Assembly: GCF_024679245.1 (NCBI RefSeq)
Contig: NC_090190.1
Span: forward strand, 43,371,220 to 43,435,219
Source: Pseudorasbora parva
Taxonomy: Eukaryota > Chordata > Actinopteri > Cypriniformes > Gobionidae
DNA: 64,000 nt
Direction: 5' to 3'
Under the pieces are notes generated by a model. It saw nothing but the letters and a program-made list of their open reading frames with translations, ran no database searches and had not been told where the DNA came from. Positions 11,327 through 21,650 of this stretch are shown here, piece by piece. The translations under genes were made by a program, and so were the position numbers. How positions within the stretch are numbered: position 1 is the stretch's first letter; each line of letters opens with the position of its first letter.

Positions 11327-11763
11327 TGTCACAGACATGCCAGGGTCCCATGTCACAGACACACAGCGCACGCTCTCACTTGAGTACTGATTACCCACAC
11401 CTGCAACCCATCATCACCCCAGTCACCCACAGTATAAGAGACACACACACACACAGTTATTGTCTCGTTTGAGAAAGGTACTAACCTCTTCTGCTTACCT
11501 TAAGGACTCCCTCGATGATACTTACCCGTCTCCAGTGTCTTCTCCCTTATCTCCAGTGATCTCCAGTGTCCAGCGTGTGTGTGTTCAGTGTTCTCCATCA
11601 TTCCTCTCCGACGCCTTCTCCAGCGATCTCCAAGTGCATCCTGAGAACCCAAACCAAGACCCATCACCAGCATATCTACATTCCGTCAAGTTATTACTCT
11701 ACTGGTTGCTCAATAAACCTGATTCACTTACCATCTTGTCTCCGTAGACTCTGTACCATAACA
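11327..11763 (+). repeat. 3' LTR of the Ty3/gypsy element
   Basis: A 437-bp copy of the LTR at 2545-2992, starting TGTCAC and ending ATAACA. It differs by single-base changes and a shorter CA tract. The TSD AGAGA follows directly at 11764-11768. Confidence 0.92.
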
Positions 11764-11828
11764 AGAGACTGATAAATTACTGTAAGATCCTGAACTGAGA
11801 GACTGAAGAGTGTCATTGTTCTCTACAG

Positions 11829-12002
11829 GTTGAGTTATTGTGGTGTTACAGCTGGAGGTTGTGCTGCTCTGGCTTCAGCTCTGAGATCAAACCCCTCACA
11901 CCTGAGAGAACTGATTCTGTATGGAAATAGTCTAAGTTACTCAGATGTGAAGCTGCTCTCTGATCTGAAGTATGATCCACATTATGAACTGGAGATGCTT
12001 GA
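11829..12002 (+). CDS. NLR gene A, last leucine-rich-repeat exon
   Basis: A 174-bp exon preceded by CTCTACAG and followed by GTGAGT, phase 2 at both ends, with no stop in frame. It encodes LRR sequence of the NLRP3/NLR-C ribonuclease-inhibitor type (LSYCGVTAGGCAALASAL, then SHLRELILYGNSL). Exon length, phase and splice sites match the two LRR exons of NLR gene B at 33880 and 34485. No NACHT or other upstream NLR exon lies in the window for this gene. The gypsy element occupies the sequence immediately 5', so the upstream part is off-window or lost. It may be functional or a truncated relic. Confidence 0.8.
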
Positions 12003-12456
12003 GTGAGTAGTGATGATTAAAACTTCATATTTTAATTGAAAGTTAATTTAGTTTCCTCTTCTGAGGTTTCTTTCCTGCTAATGGTGACTTGAACACTATA
12101 AACATGTTTGATTAATTTGTTTATTTAATATAGTGGTTTATAGTAACAATTAAATATTTAATTGAATAAATAATTTATAGATATTTATCACTACTTTCTT
12201 TGTCAGAAATAAAACTGAGCTAATGACAAAAACAGGACAGTCGTACAGGATTATAGATAAGTGTCAAGGGTCATCATTGATGGTGATTTGGATGCAAAAT
12301 CAAAATCTGAATGTTTAAAAACACCTATAACAATCAGGTGTCACAGTGTTATATTATAATCTCTCATGTATTAGTCTATGTAGTTTCTTTTAGTTGTTCT
12401 GAAGTGTATAATGTAATATTGTCACACACATTTGACTGTCTGTGTTTTACTTACAG

Positions 12457-12750
12457 GTTTTAGATGTTAGCCTGACAGCTGATCAGCTGATGGAGAATAA
12501 AGAGCCACTACAGACACATCACATTCAACAGAATCAACAGACACACACCCATAGTGATCATCACAGTGCAATAAACATGATGCAATACATGTGTAATATA
12601 TCGTCTGGTGGTGACGTCTGGTTCACTGCTGACTCTTTCATGCTTTCATTCTCACGTCTACAGGCAGCAGGATATCTAAAGTCCCAATATCCTACTGAAC
12701 CTGTCTGCAGCCTTTATGGTACTTTGGTGACTTTAAAGGGTCATGAAACC
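12457..12750 (+). CDS. NLR gene A, terminal exon and 3' UTR
   Basis: The acceptor TTACTTACAG at 12447-12456 joins in phase to the previous exon. After one completing base and a Phe codon it reaches TAG at 12461-12463. The rest is 3' UTR. It aligns with the terminal exon and UTR of NLR gene B (35102-35340), sharing GATCAGCTGATGGAGAATAA, CATAGTGATCATCACAGTGC and ATATCGTCTG. The protein therefore ends right after the LRRs with no B30.2 domain. The border with the following repeat lies near 12733. Confidence 0.7.
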
Positions 12751-12845
12751 CCAAAACACTTTTTTTGAGATGTAAAAAGATATGTATAGACTGAATATCA
12801 ATGAAAACACTAAAGGTACTCATTAATGTTATTCATATGTGAAAA
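12733..12845. repeat. Left end of a TTAA-type DNA element
   Basis: TTTAAAGGGTCATGAAACCCC at about 12733 looks like the terminal inverted repeat of a TTAA-targeting DNA transposon common in fish. The DIRS element begins about 110 bp further right, so it probably inserted into this repeat. The sequence after 18205 would then be its continuation. Confidence 0.4.
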
Positions 12846-13041
12846 ACGTCTCAGGTTACGTATGTAACCCTAGTTCCCTGAGGGAACGAGACGCTGCGTC
12901 GAAACGCTGTGAGAACGCCTCTGCGTTAATGCGTCGTGAAGCGCCTGTAGAACCATTCCATCGGAAAAAAGATCGATCGTCGGCGTGATGACGTCATCGA
13001 CCGGAAGCTATAAAGCGTCCGTGAAAACAAACAGGAACTAA
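12846..13041. repeat. DIRS inverted terminal repeat, left
   Basis: Inverted copy of 18038-18205. The outer 45 bp or so differ between the two ends, which is typical, because the internal complementary region holds a template for each. It contains the palindromic words GTTACGTATGTAAC and TTCCCTGAGGGAA. Confidence 0.9.
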
Positions 13042-13094
13042 CTTCTGATAAAGCCTGAAGTAAGTGATCACGGACACGCCGGGAGTATGGCAGA

Positions 13095-13196
13095 GCGACG
13101 CAGCGTCTCGTTCCCTCAGGGAACTAGGGTTACATACGTAACCTGAGACGTTCCCTTTCGGGGAACTCGAGCTGCGTCGAAACGCTGTGAGAACGC
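13095..13196. repeat. DIRS internal complementary region (ICR)
   Basis: The first half (to GAGACG at 13150) is the reverse complement of the outer left repeat. The second half (from TTCCCTTTCGGGG) is the reverse complement of the outer right repeat. The central join therefore records the end-to-end junction used to rebuild termini during replication. Confidence 0.9.
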
Positions 13197-13256
13197 TTAT
13201 ACCCACATCGACATAGGACCAAGTGTCTCGTATGTGTGAAGCCGAAGCGCACACGG

Positions 13257-14290
13257 TTACGAGAGTACCTGTGCCCCTACTGTAGATGCCAGGTCTAGTT
13301 CGTAGAACCTGACGAAGGTTAAAGGAGACGACCATCCGGCCGCGTTACAGATATCTTGGAGGGAAGCCCCCGATAAAAGTGCTTTTGAAGCAGCCATACC
13401 CCTGGTTGAATGCGCCCGGACAGCCAGTGGAGACTGCTGCCCGGCCGCCTCATAAGCAAGTGAGATGGCCTCGACCACCCACTTGCTCATCCTCTGCTTA
13501 GATACTGGGGCCCCTTTCTTAGGGGGCCCGAAACAGACAAACAGCTGATCAGTTTTCCTCCACAGGGCAGCTCTGTGGACATAAGTATCTAGCGCCCTGA
13601 CAGGGCACAGCAGATTCAATCTTTCCTGGTCTGACGTCGTGAAAGGAGGAGGACAGAACGCCTGAAGAGTAATGGGGCCCCGTGGGCTCGTAGGAACCTT
13701 GGGGACATAACCCGGCCTGGGATGTAGAAATGCTTTCACCATCCCAGGCGCAAACTCTAAACATGAGGGCCCTACAGACAGGGACTGAATATCTCCTATT
13801 CTCTTTAGGGATGAAATAGCCAAAAGGAATACCGTCTTGAGGGTAAGGAACTTATCCGAAACCTCCTCCAAGGGTTCGAAAGGAGGCTCGGACAAGCCCC
13901 GTAAAACAATGGCTAAGTCCCATGCTGGGACCCTCGAGTGCATCACAGGCCTCAACCTTAAAGTGCCACGAAGGAAGCGTGTAATTAGAGGGTGTCTTCC
14001 CAAAGACACTCCACTGAAAGGGACGTGGAAGGCACCCAAGGCCGCCACGTACACCTTTAGTGTGGAGGGGGTCAACCCTGCCGAGAACCTTGCCTGCAGG
14101 AACTCCAGCACTGTACCAACCGGGCAGTTAACTGGGTCCCACTGGCGTTCTCTGCACCATGCTGAGAAAAGTCTCCATTTCAAAGCGTACAGCTTCCTTG
14201 TGGACGGAGCTCTGGAGTGTAGGATGGTCTCTACGACCTCGGCCGAGAGACCTTCCTCTATGAGCCTAGCCCCCTCAGAGGCCAGGCCCA
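13257..14290 (-). CDS. DIRS tyrosine recombinase
   Basis: The frame ends at 13257. The recombinase-like part begins about EVVETILHSRAPSTRKLY (about 14241) and runs some 330 residues. Catalytic residues of the tyrosine-recombinase family are visible: Arg in SSLKRIGDIQ, the H-x-x-R box in RAHSTRGMAAS, and a C-terminal Tyr in FVRFYEL. It would integrate the circular DNA intermediate without a DDE integrase. The same frame stays open upstream through the whole RT region (to 16367), so the true start is unclear; start by overlap with or re-initiation after the RT frame is plausible. No stop or lost catalytic residue was seen. Confidence 0.88.
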
Positions 14291-16390
14291 CAGTTTCCAC
14301 ATCTCTGGGCGTGGGTGCAGGAATCTCCCGCCCGCCTGAGAGAGTAGATCCCTCCTGGTCGGAATCTCCATCGGAGAGCCTTCCAGGAGAGATATCAGGT
14401 CCGAAAACCATACTCGGGTCGGCCAGTTCGGAGCCACTAGAAGTACCTGGGCCCCTTCCCGGCGTACCCTCTCCAGAACTCCTGGAAGCAAGACAATCGG
14501 GGGGAAGGCGTACAGAGGCAGCCTCGGCCACTCCTGTACCATGGCATCCAGCCCCAGCGGGGCTGGATGGGTCAGAGAAAACCACTGCGGGCAGTGAGAA
14601 TTCTCCGCCGAAGCAAATAGGTCTATTTCCGCTTTCCCATAAACCTTCCATAGGAGCTCCACCACCTCTGGGTGGAGTCTCCATTCCCCGGGCCTCGGCC
14701 CCTGTCTCGACAGGCTGTCTGCTTCCTGATTTAGGACCCCGGGGATATATACTGCCCTGATTGACAGCAATTTCCCCTGGGCCCACAGGAGGATCCGATG
14801 TGCCAATTTGTCCAAAGGACGGGACCTCAGACCCCCCTGGTGATTTATGTAGGCGACCACCGACGTGTTGTCTGTCCTGACTAACACATGGTGGCCCCTG
14901 AGGTCGGGCAGGAACTGTTTCAATGCAAGAAACACTGCGAGCATCTCTAGCCGATTTATGTGCCAGTGCCGCTGATGTTCCTGCCATAGACCCTGGGACG
15001 AGCGACCACTCATGGTCGCCCCCCAGCCCGTGAGAGAGGCGTCTGTCGTTAGCGTTACGCGACGAACATGAGCCCCCAACACGGGACCCTGAGATAAAAA
15101 CCCCGGGTTTTTCCACATGACCAGAGCACGTAGGCATCGCCGCGTGACTTTGATCGTGCGGAGCGGATTTCCCCTCGGGGAGAACCCTTTCGTTTTGAGC
15201 CACCACTGCAGTGGCCTCATGTACAGTAGGCCAAAAGGTATCACGTTGGACGCTGCTGCCATGAGACCTAACAGTTTCTGGAACTGTTTCACAGTGACGG
15301 CCCGGCCTAGCTTCTGTTCTTTGACGGCTGCCAGGACCGATGCTATGCGTGTTGGCGATAATTGCGCCCGCATAATTACCGAATCCCAGTTCACACCTAG
15401 AAAAGTGGTTCTCTGAGCCGGAGAAAGCACACTCTTCTTGGCGTTCAGCCTCAACCCCAGCTTCGACATGTGGGCGAGAACAGCATCTCGATGCTGAACC
15501 GTCATCTGCTCTGTATTCGCTAGAATCAGCCAGTCGTCGATATAGTTCAGTATGCGGATGCCCTGCAGACGCAGCAGCGCCAGAGCTGCATCCACACACT
15601 TGGTGAACGTGCGGGGTGACAGTGCTAGACCGAAGGGAAGTACACGATATTGGTATGCCTCTCCCCCGAAGGCAAACCTCAGGAACTTCCTGTGATGTGG
15701 AAGGATGGAGACATGAAAATACGCATCTTTGAGGTCTATGGTGACAAACCAATCCTCCGATTTGACCTGCGCTACAATCTGTCTGAGTGTAAGCATCTTG
15801 AATTTGAGCTTGGCCACCGTGCGATTCAATAGCCGCAGATCTAATATCGGGCGTAAGCCCCCATCCTTCTTCGGCACGATGAAGTAACGGCTGTAAAAGC
15901 CAGACTCCCTGCTGGGAGGGGGAACCCTCTCTATAGCCCCTTTTTGCAGGAGTGTCTCTACTTCCTGTGCCATTACCAGAGCCTGCTCCGGGCCCACCTC
16001 TGTAGGTAGGACACCGCAGAAAGGAGGTGGCCGACTTCTGAACTGAATGGCGTACCCCTTTTCTACTATCTGCAGGACCCAATGAGATATATTTGATAGA
16101 CGTTTCCACTCGTCTAGAAAATCTACTAAGGGAACCAGCCTCTCGAGGCTGGCCTCTGGTGTATTTTGAGCAACAAGCACAGTGCCCTGAAGCGGCGGAC
16201 CGGCAGGGAACGACTGACTTGACTGCTCGAGGGCCCCCCGAAGGGGGTGCGGACCACCCTCGGGTGGCCCGCGGAGACCGACTGCGCCCCGGCATTGCGG
16301 CGGGGTTGGCAGCGCGGCCCCCCGAGGGTGCCGTAGGGAAGCGGGTGCCGTTGGCAGGGGTAAACACCGCTTCCCTACGGGGGGAACCAC
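14258..16390 (-). CDS. DIRS reverse transcriptase / RNase H
   Basis: An uninterrupted 710-residue frame. RT motifs are [51 protein letters not shown] and the active site NYIDDWLIL (YIDD). RNase H follows with LTTDASLTGWGA, NRLEMLAVFLALK and VRTDNTSVVAYIN. The C-terminal part has DLFASAENSHCPQWFS, typical of DIRS. It copies the element RNA to DNA. All core motifs are present, so the enzyme could be functional. It overlaps the upstream open part of the recombinase frame. Confidence 0.93.
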   Translation of the reverse strand: MVPPVGKRCLPLPTAPASLRHPRGAALPTPPQCRGAVGLRGPPEGGPHPLRGALEQSSQSFPAGPPLQGTVLVAQNTPEASLERLVPLVDFLDEWKRLSNISHWVLQIVEKGYAIQFRSRPPPFCGVLPTEVGPEQALVMAQEVETLLQKGAIERVPPPSRESGFYSRYFIVPKKDGGLRPILDLRLLNRTVAKLKFKMLTLRQIVAQVKSEDWFVTIDLKDAYFHVSILPHHRKFLRFAFGGEAYQYRVLPFGLALSPRTFTKCVDAALALLRLQGIRILNYIDDWLILANTEQMTVQHRDAVLAHMSKLGLRLNAKKSVLSPAQRTTFLGVNWDSVIMRAQLSPTRIASVLAAVKEQKLGRAVTVKQFQKLLGLMAAASNVIPFGLLYMRPLQWWLKTKGFSPRGNPLRTIKVTRRCLRALVMWKNPGFLSQGPVLGAHVRRVTLTTDASLTGWGATMSGRSSQGLWQEHQRHWHINRLEMLAVFLALKQFLPDLRGHHVLVRTDNTSVVAYINHQGGLRSRPLDKLAHRILLWAQGKLLSIRAVYIPGVLNQEADSLSRQGPRPGEWRLHPEVVELLWKVYGKAEIDLFASAENSHCPQWFSLTHPAPLGLDAMVQEWPRLPLYAFPPIVLLPGVLERVRREGAQVLLVAPNWPTRVWFSDLISLLEGSPMEIPTRRDLLSQAGGRFLHPRPEMWKLWAWPLRGLGS

Positions 16391-16415
16391 CCTCAGCGTC
16401 CTGGCGCTTCTGGCG

Positions 16416-17896
16416 TCAGGAACGCTTCGACGAGGCCTTCTTGGCGATCAGGACTGTCCGCAGATCAGCCCTGCCCCTCGAAGGCCTCGCCTGAGAGCGC
16501 CGCCCCTCGTCCCCGCGCTGAGGGGGAGCTCGAGCGGCGACGCTCTGCTTTTGTTGCGCCCTGTGAGCGGAGCTCGTACTCGGCTTAGGCTGCCTGATGT
16601 CAGCGGCAGCCCCAGGGACCTGGACCCGGAGAGGGAGAAACTGCTTTAGCGCCGCAGCTTGCTTCTTTGACTCCTGGAACCTCTCGGTGACAGTGTGTAC
16701 TGCGTCACCGAAGAGGCCACCAGGAGACAGCGGCGCGTCGAGCAGGAAGCTTTTCTCCCTCTCCTTGATTTCAGTGGGGTTGAGCCATAAATGCCTCTCC
16801 GTAGCCACCAATGCTGCCATAGAGCGGCCAACACATCTGGCCGTCTCTTTGGTGGCCCGGAGAGCAAGATCAGCTGATGTTCTTAGCTCATTTATGACAT
16901 CACCCCCCACTTCATCACGTCCATCTAAGTCCCTGAGCAGGTCAGCCTGATAAGCCTGCATTATAGCCATAGTATGCAGGCATGCAGCAGCCTGACCTGC
17001 CGCCGAGTACGCTTTGCCCACCAGTGCCGACGTTGTTTTTAATGGTCTGGTGGGCAAAGTCGGGGCCTTCAGGGACGATGCCGAGGAAGGCGAGAGATGG
17101 CTCGCGAGCGTCTCTTCTACCTTTGGCATCGCCCCATAACCGTAGTGCTTCAGCCCCATGATGTTGCTGTAGACCGAAGTCTGAGGGCTGAACACACGGT
17201 ATGATGCCGGTCTCCTCCATGACTTTGCCACCTCGGTGTGCAAATCATGGAAGAATGGCAGGCCCCGCCGCTGAGGTTCTGAAGCGCGAGCGGGCAGGAA
17301 TCTTTCATCTAATTTACTAGATCTCTTTCTTCCTGCCTCAGATCTTTCTATGGGCCAGTCAATATTTAGTCTGGCCACAGCTCGCGTTAGAACCTCAACG
17401 AGCTCCTCACTCGCAGGGGACTGAAGTGGCGAATCTTCAGTCGCGATGCTCTCAACGTCCACCTCCTCGGAGCTGGATAGTTGGAGCACCGGCGACTCTC
17501 TCGGGGGGGGGAAGAAACCGCAATGCGTGCTTCCAAGCCCCGAGAAGAGCCGCTGGATGGAGCAGGTGAGGGCAGAGATAAGGCAGCGCCCGTCTTAAAC
17601 CCCTCTGCAACATCCAATTGTGAACCCCACGACTGCAGCCTCCGCTCTGCCTCGGCAGCAGCGGGACCAGAGCCGCGGGGAACACGAGCCGAGGCACCCT
17701 CCTCGAAGAGTGCCCGGCGGGAGCGCAGCGTTCTCAGTGGCATACGCTCACAGTGCTCGCAAGCAGCCCCCTCGAGGGCTGCCTGGGCATGCTGCGCTCC
17801 CAAGCAGGCAACACAAAGAGAGTGTGTATCCCCACTCGTGATGTAGCGTGGGCAGGGATGTACACACCTCCTGAACTGACTGCTTTCACTCGCCAT
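16416..17896 (-). pseudogene. DIRS gag-like ORF, one frameshift
   Basis: The N-terminal part starts at 17896 (MASESSQFRRCVHPC...) with Cys/His-rich sequence including CVACLGAQHAQAAL and CEHCERMP. The downstream part (to the stop at 16416) has HYGYGAMPKVEETLASHLSP, AYQADLLRDLD and a basic, low-complexity tail. The two frames switch at a run of nine G on the plus strand (17503-17511); otherwise both are open. This could be a true inactivating indel or a homopolymer sequencing error. It is the structural protein of the element. Confidence 0.8.
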
Positions 17897-18037
17897 TTCT
17901 CTATCTATTTATTTTCTCTTTTTTGTAAATATATAGGAATATTTAACAAAGGGTGGAAAAACTCTTTCAAATAGACAGACAAAAACACCAAATAGACAGA
18001 CAGGTTCACACAGATCGCTTGCTGAAGGCTCAGAAGC

Positions 18038-18205
18038 TAGTTCCTGTTTGTTTTCACGGACGCTTTATAGCTTCCGGTCGATGACGTCATCACGCCGACG
18101 ATCGATCTTTTTTCCGATGGAATGGTTCTACAGGCGCTTCACGACGCATTAACGCAGAGGCGTTCTCACAGCGTTTCGACGCAGCTCGAGTTCCCCGAAA
18201 GGGAA
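18038..18205. repeat. DIRS inverted terminal repeat, right
   Basis: Inverted partner of 12846-13041, ending CCCCGAAAGGGAA at the right element border. Confidence 0.9.
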
Positions 18206-20880
18206 TTGTTATTTTTGCATTTTTCAGAGCGATTTCTATCTTCCAGTTTGAAAAGCTGAGTCGGAGCAACGTCACAAAATCTGGTGTCAGCCTGTACTTT
18301 TGGCCAAATTATGGGCTGGTGGGAACATGCTGACGTCGACTGTTTCGAGTGATTCTCAACATATATTCATTACATAAAGCTCATTCAATCCAATTACTGA
18401 GCTGTAGTGTGCTTAAAATATAATTTAGTTATTATGCATTAGCCAGTGTAAGGCTGGAAAAACCTAGTAGATGCCGAAATGTCTAATCGCTCTGAGAAAA
18501 CAAAGGAAATTAGCATCTGAACTCATTCATACAGTTAGCGTCTCTGTCCGAGACGACATCACACTGAGTGAACCATCTATGTCCGAGACGACATCACACT
18601 GAGTGAACCATCTATGAATGACTCTAATCTACATGCCTTTCCTTTCACACGAAACTTCCCCCAAACTCCTGCTCCCCCTCATATTGAGATCACCTGAAAT
18701 GCACCAGAAATCTCTTTGTTACAATGTCAATCCTCACGATGCAGTATTATATGTGTTTGATATCATTTGAAATGTCTCAGTGCGACTGGTACAAATATCT
18801 CAACTCCACAGAAGTAAACTAGAACATCCTAAATGTTTTAAGAGTTTAAAGATATCTTTCCTTGATGTATGGGGGGTGTGGCTTTCAGCCATTTGGCCTC
18901 TCTTCTAATCAAGTCTATAGGACTTGATCAATGCAAATTCCTATTGTGAACTGGTGTTTCCATTTGAAAGGGTTTCAAATGGTTCTGGGTATTTAAGGAA
19001 ATGTTGCAAAGAGCTCAGGGCTCGATACTGTACTCAGGTCAGCCCGTAATGCTGGAAGTTTTAACCCATGCAGCATTATGTAACCTTGATAAGTCAGGTA
19101 TACATTTCATTCTTTACTTCAGAGTATTTGATGTGAGTATACCTTTGAATTGATTATGTAATTGGCATTATACATTTACCTGACTGTTAATAAATTGTTA
19201 CGTTTTGATTGATTCTGACTTGGTCTGGAATTATTTAGGTTACGAACGGACATAATTTCAACAAAGGGTTAAACGGAATAATTAAATGTGTACTTAAACT
19301 ATTAAATATAAATGACCAAATAACCAATTGGCATTCTAACCTAAATTCTAAATTATGATTAAATTATATACCGCAGATATTAAGTCAGATAACGAGGAAT
19401 TGGAATAAAATCCCCTTTTTCTCGCTGAAAAGACGAACGTGCAGCGACCTTCACCCGCCGATCGTTGGCCTCCATTGGGACGATTTGGGCGGCCTTACAA
19501 CAGTCACTTCTGTCAGGTTTGTCTTCCATCATTATTGTTGAGACATGGTGGGTAAGTTTTGGAAGAAGCATGCGGAAAAGTCAAGGAGGAAAGTAAGGTG
19601 TTGTTTTCAGCATGTTGCGAGGGTGCTCCCTGGATTACTTTTGTGTGGGTAAAGACCGATAATCTGCGTTTGAACAGCCGAGAAGGAATCGCACGCCGAA
19701 CCTGCAAGCATTAACATTATAAATTTCTTAATTTATGTCAGGAGTGCAAAATAACCGATCTGTAATGAACAATATTTTTAATTAAATAGCAACAAGAATC
19801 AAAAGCCATGTATTCTCCATTTTATTTGTGGTCACAGACATGCACTAAACAGAATGTGTTTGGGCTCTTAGTGAAAATGAAAAATGATTTCCTCTAGAAC
19901 GTAAGTAACCAAGAAATATATAATATAAATAAAAGAAATTACACATCAAGTAATTAATATGCATAAAAAAACCCCATAAATTGTTGTGTTGATTGTCTTT
20001 GGACATAGACCTTATGTTAAAATACACTTTTTATGTAGGCCTAATTTTCAGTAAAAAAAGGGAAATATTACTAAAGGACAAAGTGTGTCCAGTGTTTCAA
20101 CACTTTTCACTTTAACATCTGTAGTGTTTGTTTTAACTGTTTTTATGCTGCGTGTTTGATATCATTTTAACTTTGATATAATTTTCTGTTTAAATGAATG
20201 TCAAATACAAAGAGTGTTGTTGTTACAAGCTCCCCTTAGGTAATGTTTTAATGAACATTTGATTAACTAAAGAAATAGTAAACATTTCATTTTAAAACAA
20301 TTGAAACAAAGCTTGATCAAATATCTGTGCATGTTAGTTTGTTTCACATATGTATTAAGTAGTGGCTTTCAATTGTAGTGACTACATATAATAATAAATT
20401 AAATCTCCTCAATAGGGATTATGGGTATTGATATGTAATTATTTATAATTAATTGTAACTGGTTATGATTGAATTACAAATCTCTAAATCAGCCAGAAGG
20501 GAAATACCTAACCTGGGTATTTAAGCAATATATATATATACGAGCGAACAGTACAATCTCTTATCATCTCTCAAAGTTTTATTGCTTCTTCGGGAAGGTT
20601 ACTCTTCTGGCCACATAAAATAAACTTTAAGAACTATTAGGATATTAGATAAAATATTCAAATATACTAATGAGAGCTGTAGCTAGATCTGAACATTAAA
20701 GTGACTTATGTTTTGTGAGCGGCAACAATGACAATCAAACGTGGATCCAGTAAACGTGGCTCTCAGTTCTCCCAAGTGATCGTGTCTCCGATCCGTGGCA
20801 AGTTTGAAAGTAGTTTGAGAGTGAAGGTTGCCAAAAAGGGGAGGAAGGTCTCCTCTGAAGGTGAGAAAGTTCAACTTTCT
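18206..20880. other. Unassigned repeat-rich sequence
   Basis: No host gene recognised. A 35-bp unit is duplicated in tandem at 18546-18580 and 18581-18615. The stretches at about 18950-19250 and 20480-20650 have an LTR-like look (TATTTAAG box, later AATAAA), but no paired copy or TSD was found. A short frame at 20728-20922 (KRGSSKRGSQFSQV) was not recognised. Confidence 0.35.
18546..18615. repeat. 35-bp tandem duplication
   Basis: Two identical copies of a 35-bp unit beginning GTCCGAGACGACATCACACT. Confidence 0.9.
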
Positions 20881-21650
20881 CAGTGCTTGGACCACTTCTC
20901 TTCTCCATCATGTCATCATTAGGTTCTGTCATTCAGAAACACGGCTTTTCCTATCACTGCTATGCGGATGACACTCAACTCTACTTCTCATTTCAACCAG
21001 ATGATCCTACAGTCAGTGTTCGTATCGCTGCCTGTCTGACAGACATTTCTGACTGGATGAAAGAGCATCATCTTAAACTCAATCTTGCAAAGACAGAATT
21101 ACTTGTTTTCTCAACCAACCCAGCACTTCATTAAAATTTCTCCATTCAGCTTGGTTAATCGACCATAACTCCATCCAGGACAGCCAGGAACCTTGGAGTT
21201 GTGATTGATTACCAGTTAAACTTCACTGACCACATTACTGCAACAGCCCGGTCCTGCAGATTTGCTTCATACAACATTAGAAAGATTAGACCCTTCCTAT
21301 CCGAACAGGCTGCACAACTCCTGGTTCAAGCTCTTGTTCTCTCCAGACTGGACTATTGTAATGCTCTTCTGGCTGGGCTTCCAGCATGCACTATCAAACC
21401 CTTGCAGCTGATCCAGAATGCAGCGGTGAGAGTGGTCTTTAATGAGCCGAAGAGAGCGCATGTTACGCCTCTCTTCATCAAACTGCACTGGTTGCCAATG
21501 GCTGCTCGCATCAAATTCAAGGCACTAGTTCTCGCCTACAAAACAACCACTGGCTCTACACCAATATACCTAAACTCACTTGTTCAGACTTACACACCCT
21601 CCAGAAGCTTGTGTTCTGCAAGTGAATATCATTTCGTAGTTCGATGATGG
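20881..21650 (+). pseudogene. L2/CR1-like LINE reverse transcriptase, 3' fragment
   Basis: Plus-strand RT remnant. The catalytic box [13 protein letters not shown] lies near 20960-20998, then [21 protein letters not shown] to about 21112. After a stop and frameshift it continues with RNLGVVIDYQLNFTDHI, FLSEQAAQLLVQALVLSRLDYCNALLAGL and HWLPMAARIKFKALVLAYK, ending near 21647. These are typical of fish L2/CR1-clade LINEs. The 5' part is missing and the frame is broken. Confidence 0.85.

Larger units (their letters stand above)
2545..11763 (+). mobile_element. Ty3/gypsy chromodomain LTR retrotransposon with nested insertions
   Basis: A full element bounded by two similar LTRs that start TGTCAC and end ATAACA (2545-2992 and 11327-11763). 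It is flanked by a perfect 5-bp target-site duplication AGAGA (2540-2544 and 11764-11768). Between the LTRs lie, in order, gag with a CCHC knuckle, aspartic protease, reverse transcriptase, RNase H, integrase and a C-terminal chromodomain, the order expected of Ty3/gypsy chromoviruses. A purine tract (GTGGAGGGGGGG) directly precedes the 3' LTR. The coding region is broken by stops and frameshifts and by three later insertions at 4129-5214, about 5976-7819 and about 9187-10466. The element sits just upstream of an NLR LRR exon, probably in an intron of that gene. Confidence 0.95.
12846..18205 (-). mobile_element. DIRS-type tyrosine-recombinase retrotransposon
   Basis: About 5.36 kb in minus orientation. 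Inverted terminal repeats (12846-13041 and 18038-18205) share GTCCGTGAAAACAAACAGGA, GATGACGTCATCGACCGGAA and CTGCGTCGAAACGCTGTGAG. An internal complementary region (about 13095-13196) is complementary to the outer ends of both repeats in turn, as expected of DIRS replication through a circular intermediate. Three coding regions run gag, RT/RNase H, tyrosine recombinase. There is no integrase and no obvious TSD, as expected. Coding is nearly intact; only gag is frameshifted. Confidence 0.95.

Noticed and set aside
12442..12768. 108-codon frame over the NLR gene A 3' end
   Set aside because: It starts in the intron before the acceptor and covers the terminal exon/UTR in a frame other than the spliced one.
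13837..14760. 307-codon plus-strand frame inside the DIRS element
   Set aside because: Antisense shadow of the RT/recombinase coding region; no recognisable domain. Other plus-strand frames at 15117-17974 were rejected for the same reason.
18950..20650. Possible LTRs near 18950-19250 and 20480-20650
   Set aside because: They have TATTTAAG- and AATAAA-like signals, but no paired copy, TSD or TG...CA boundaries could be found.
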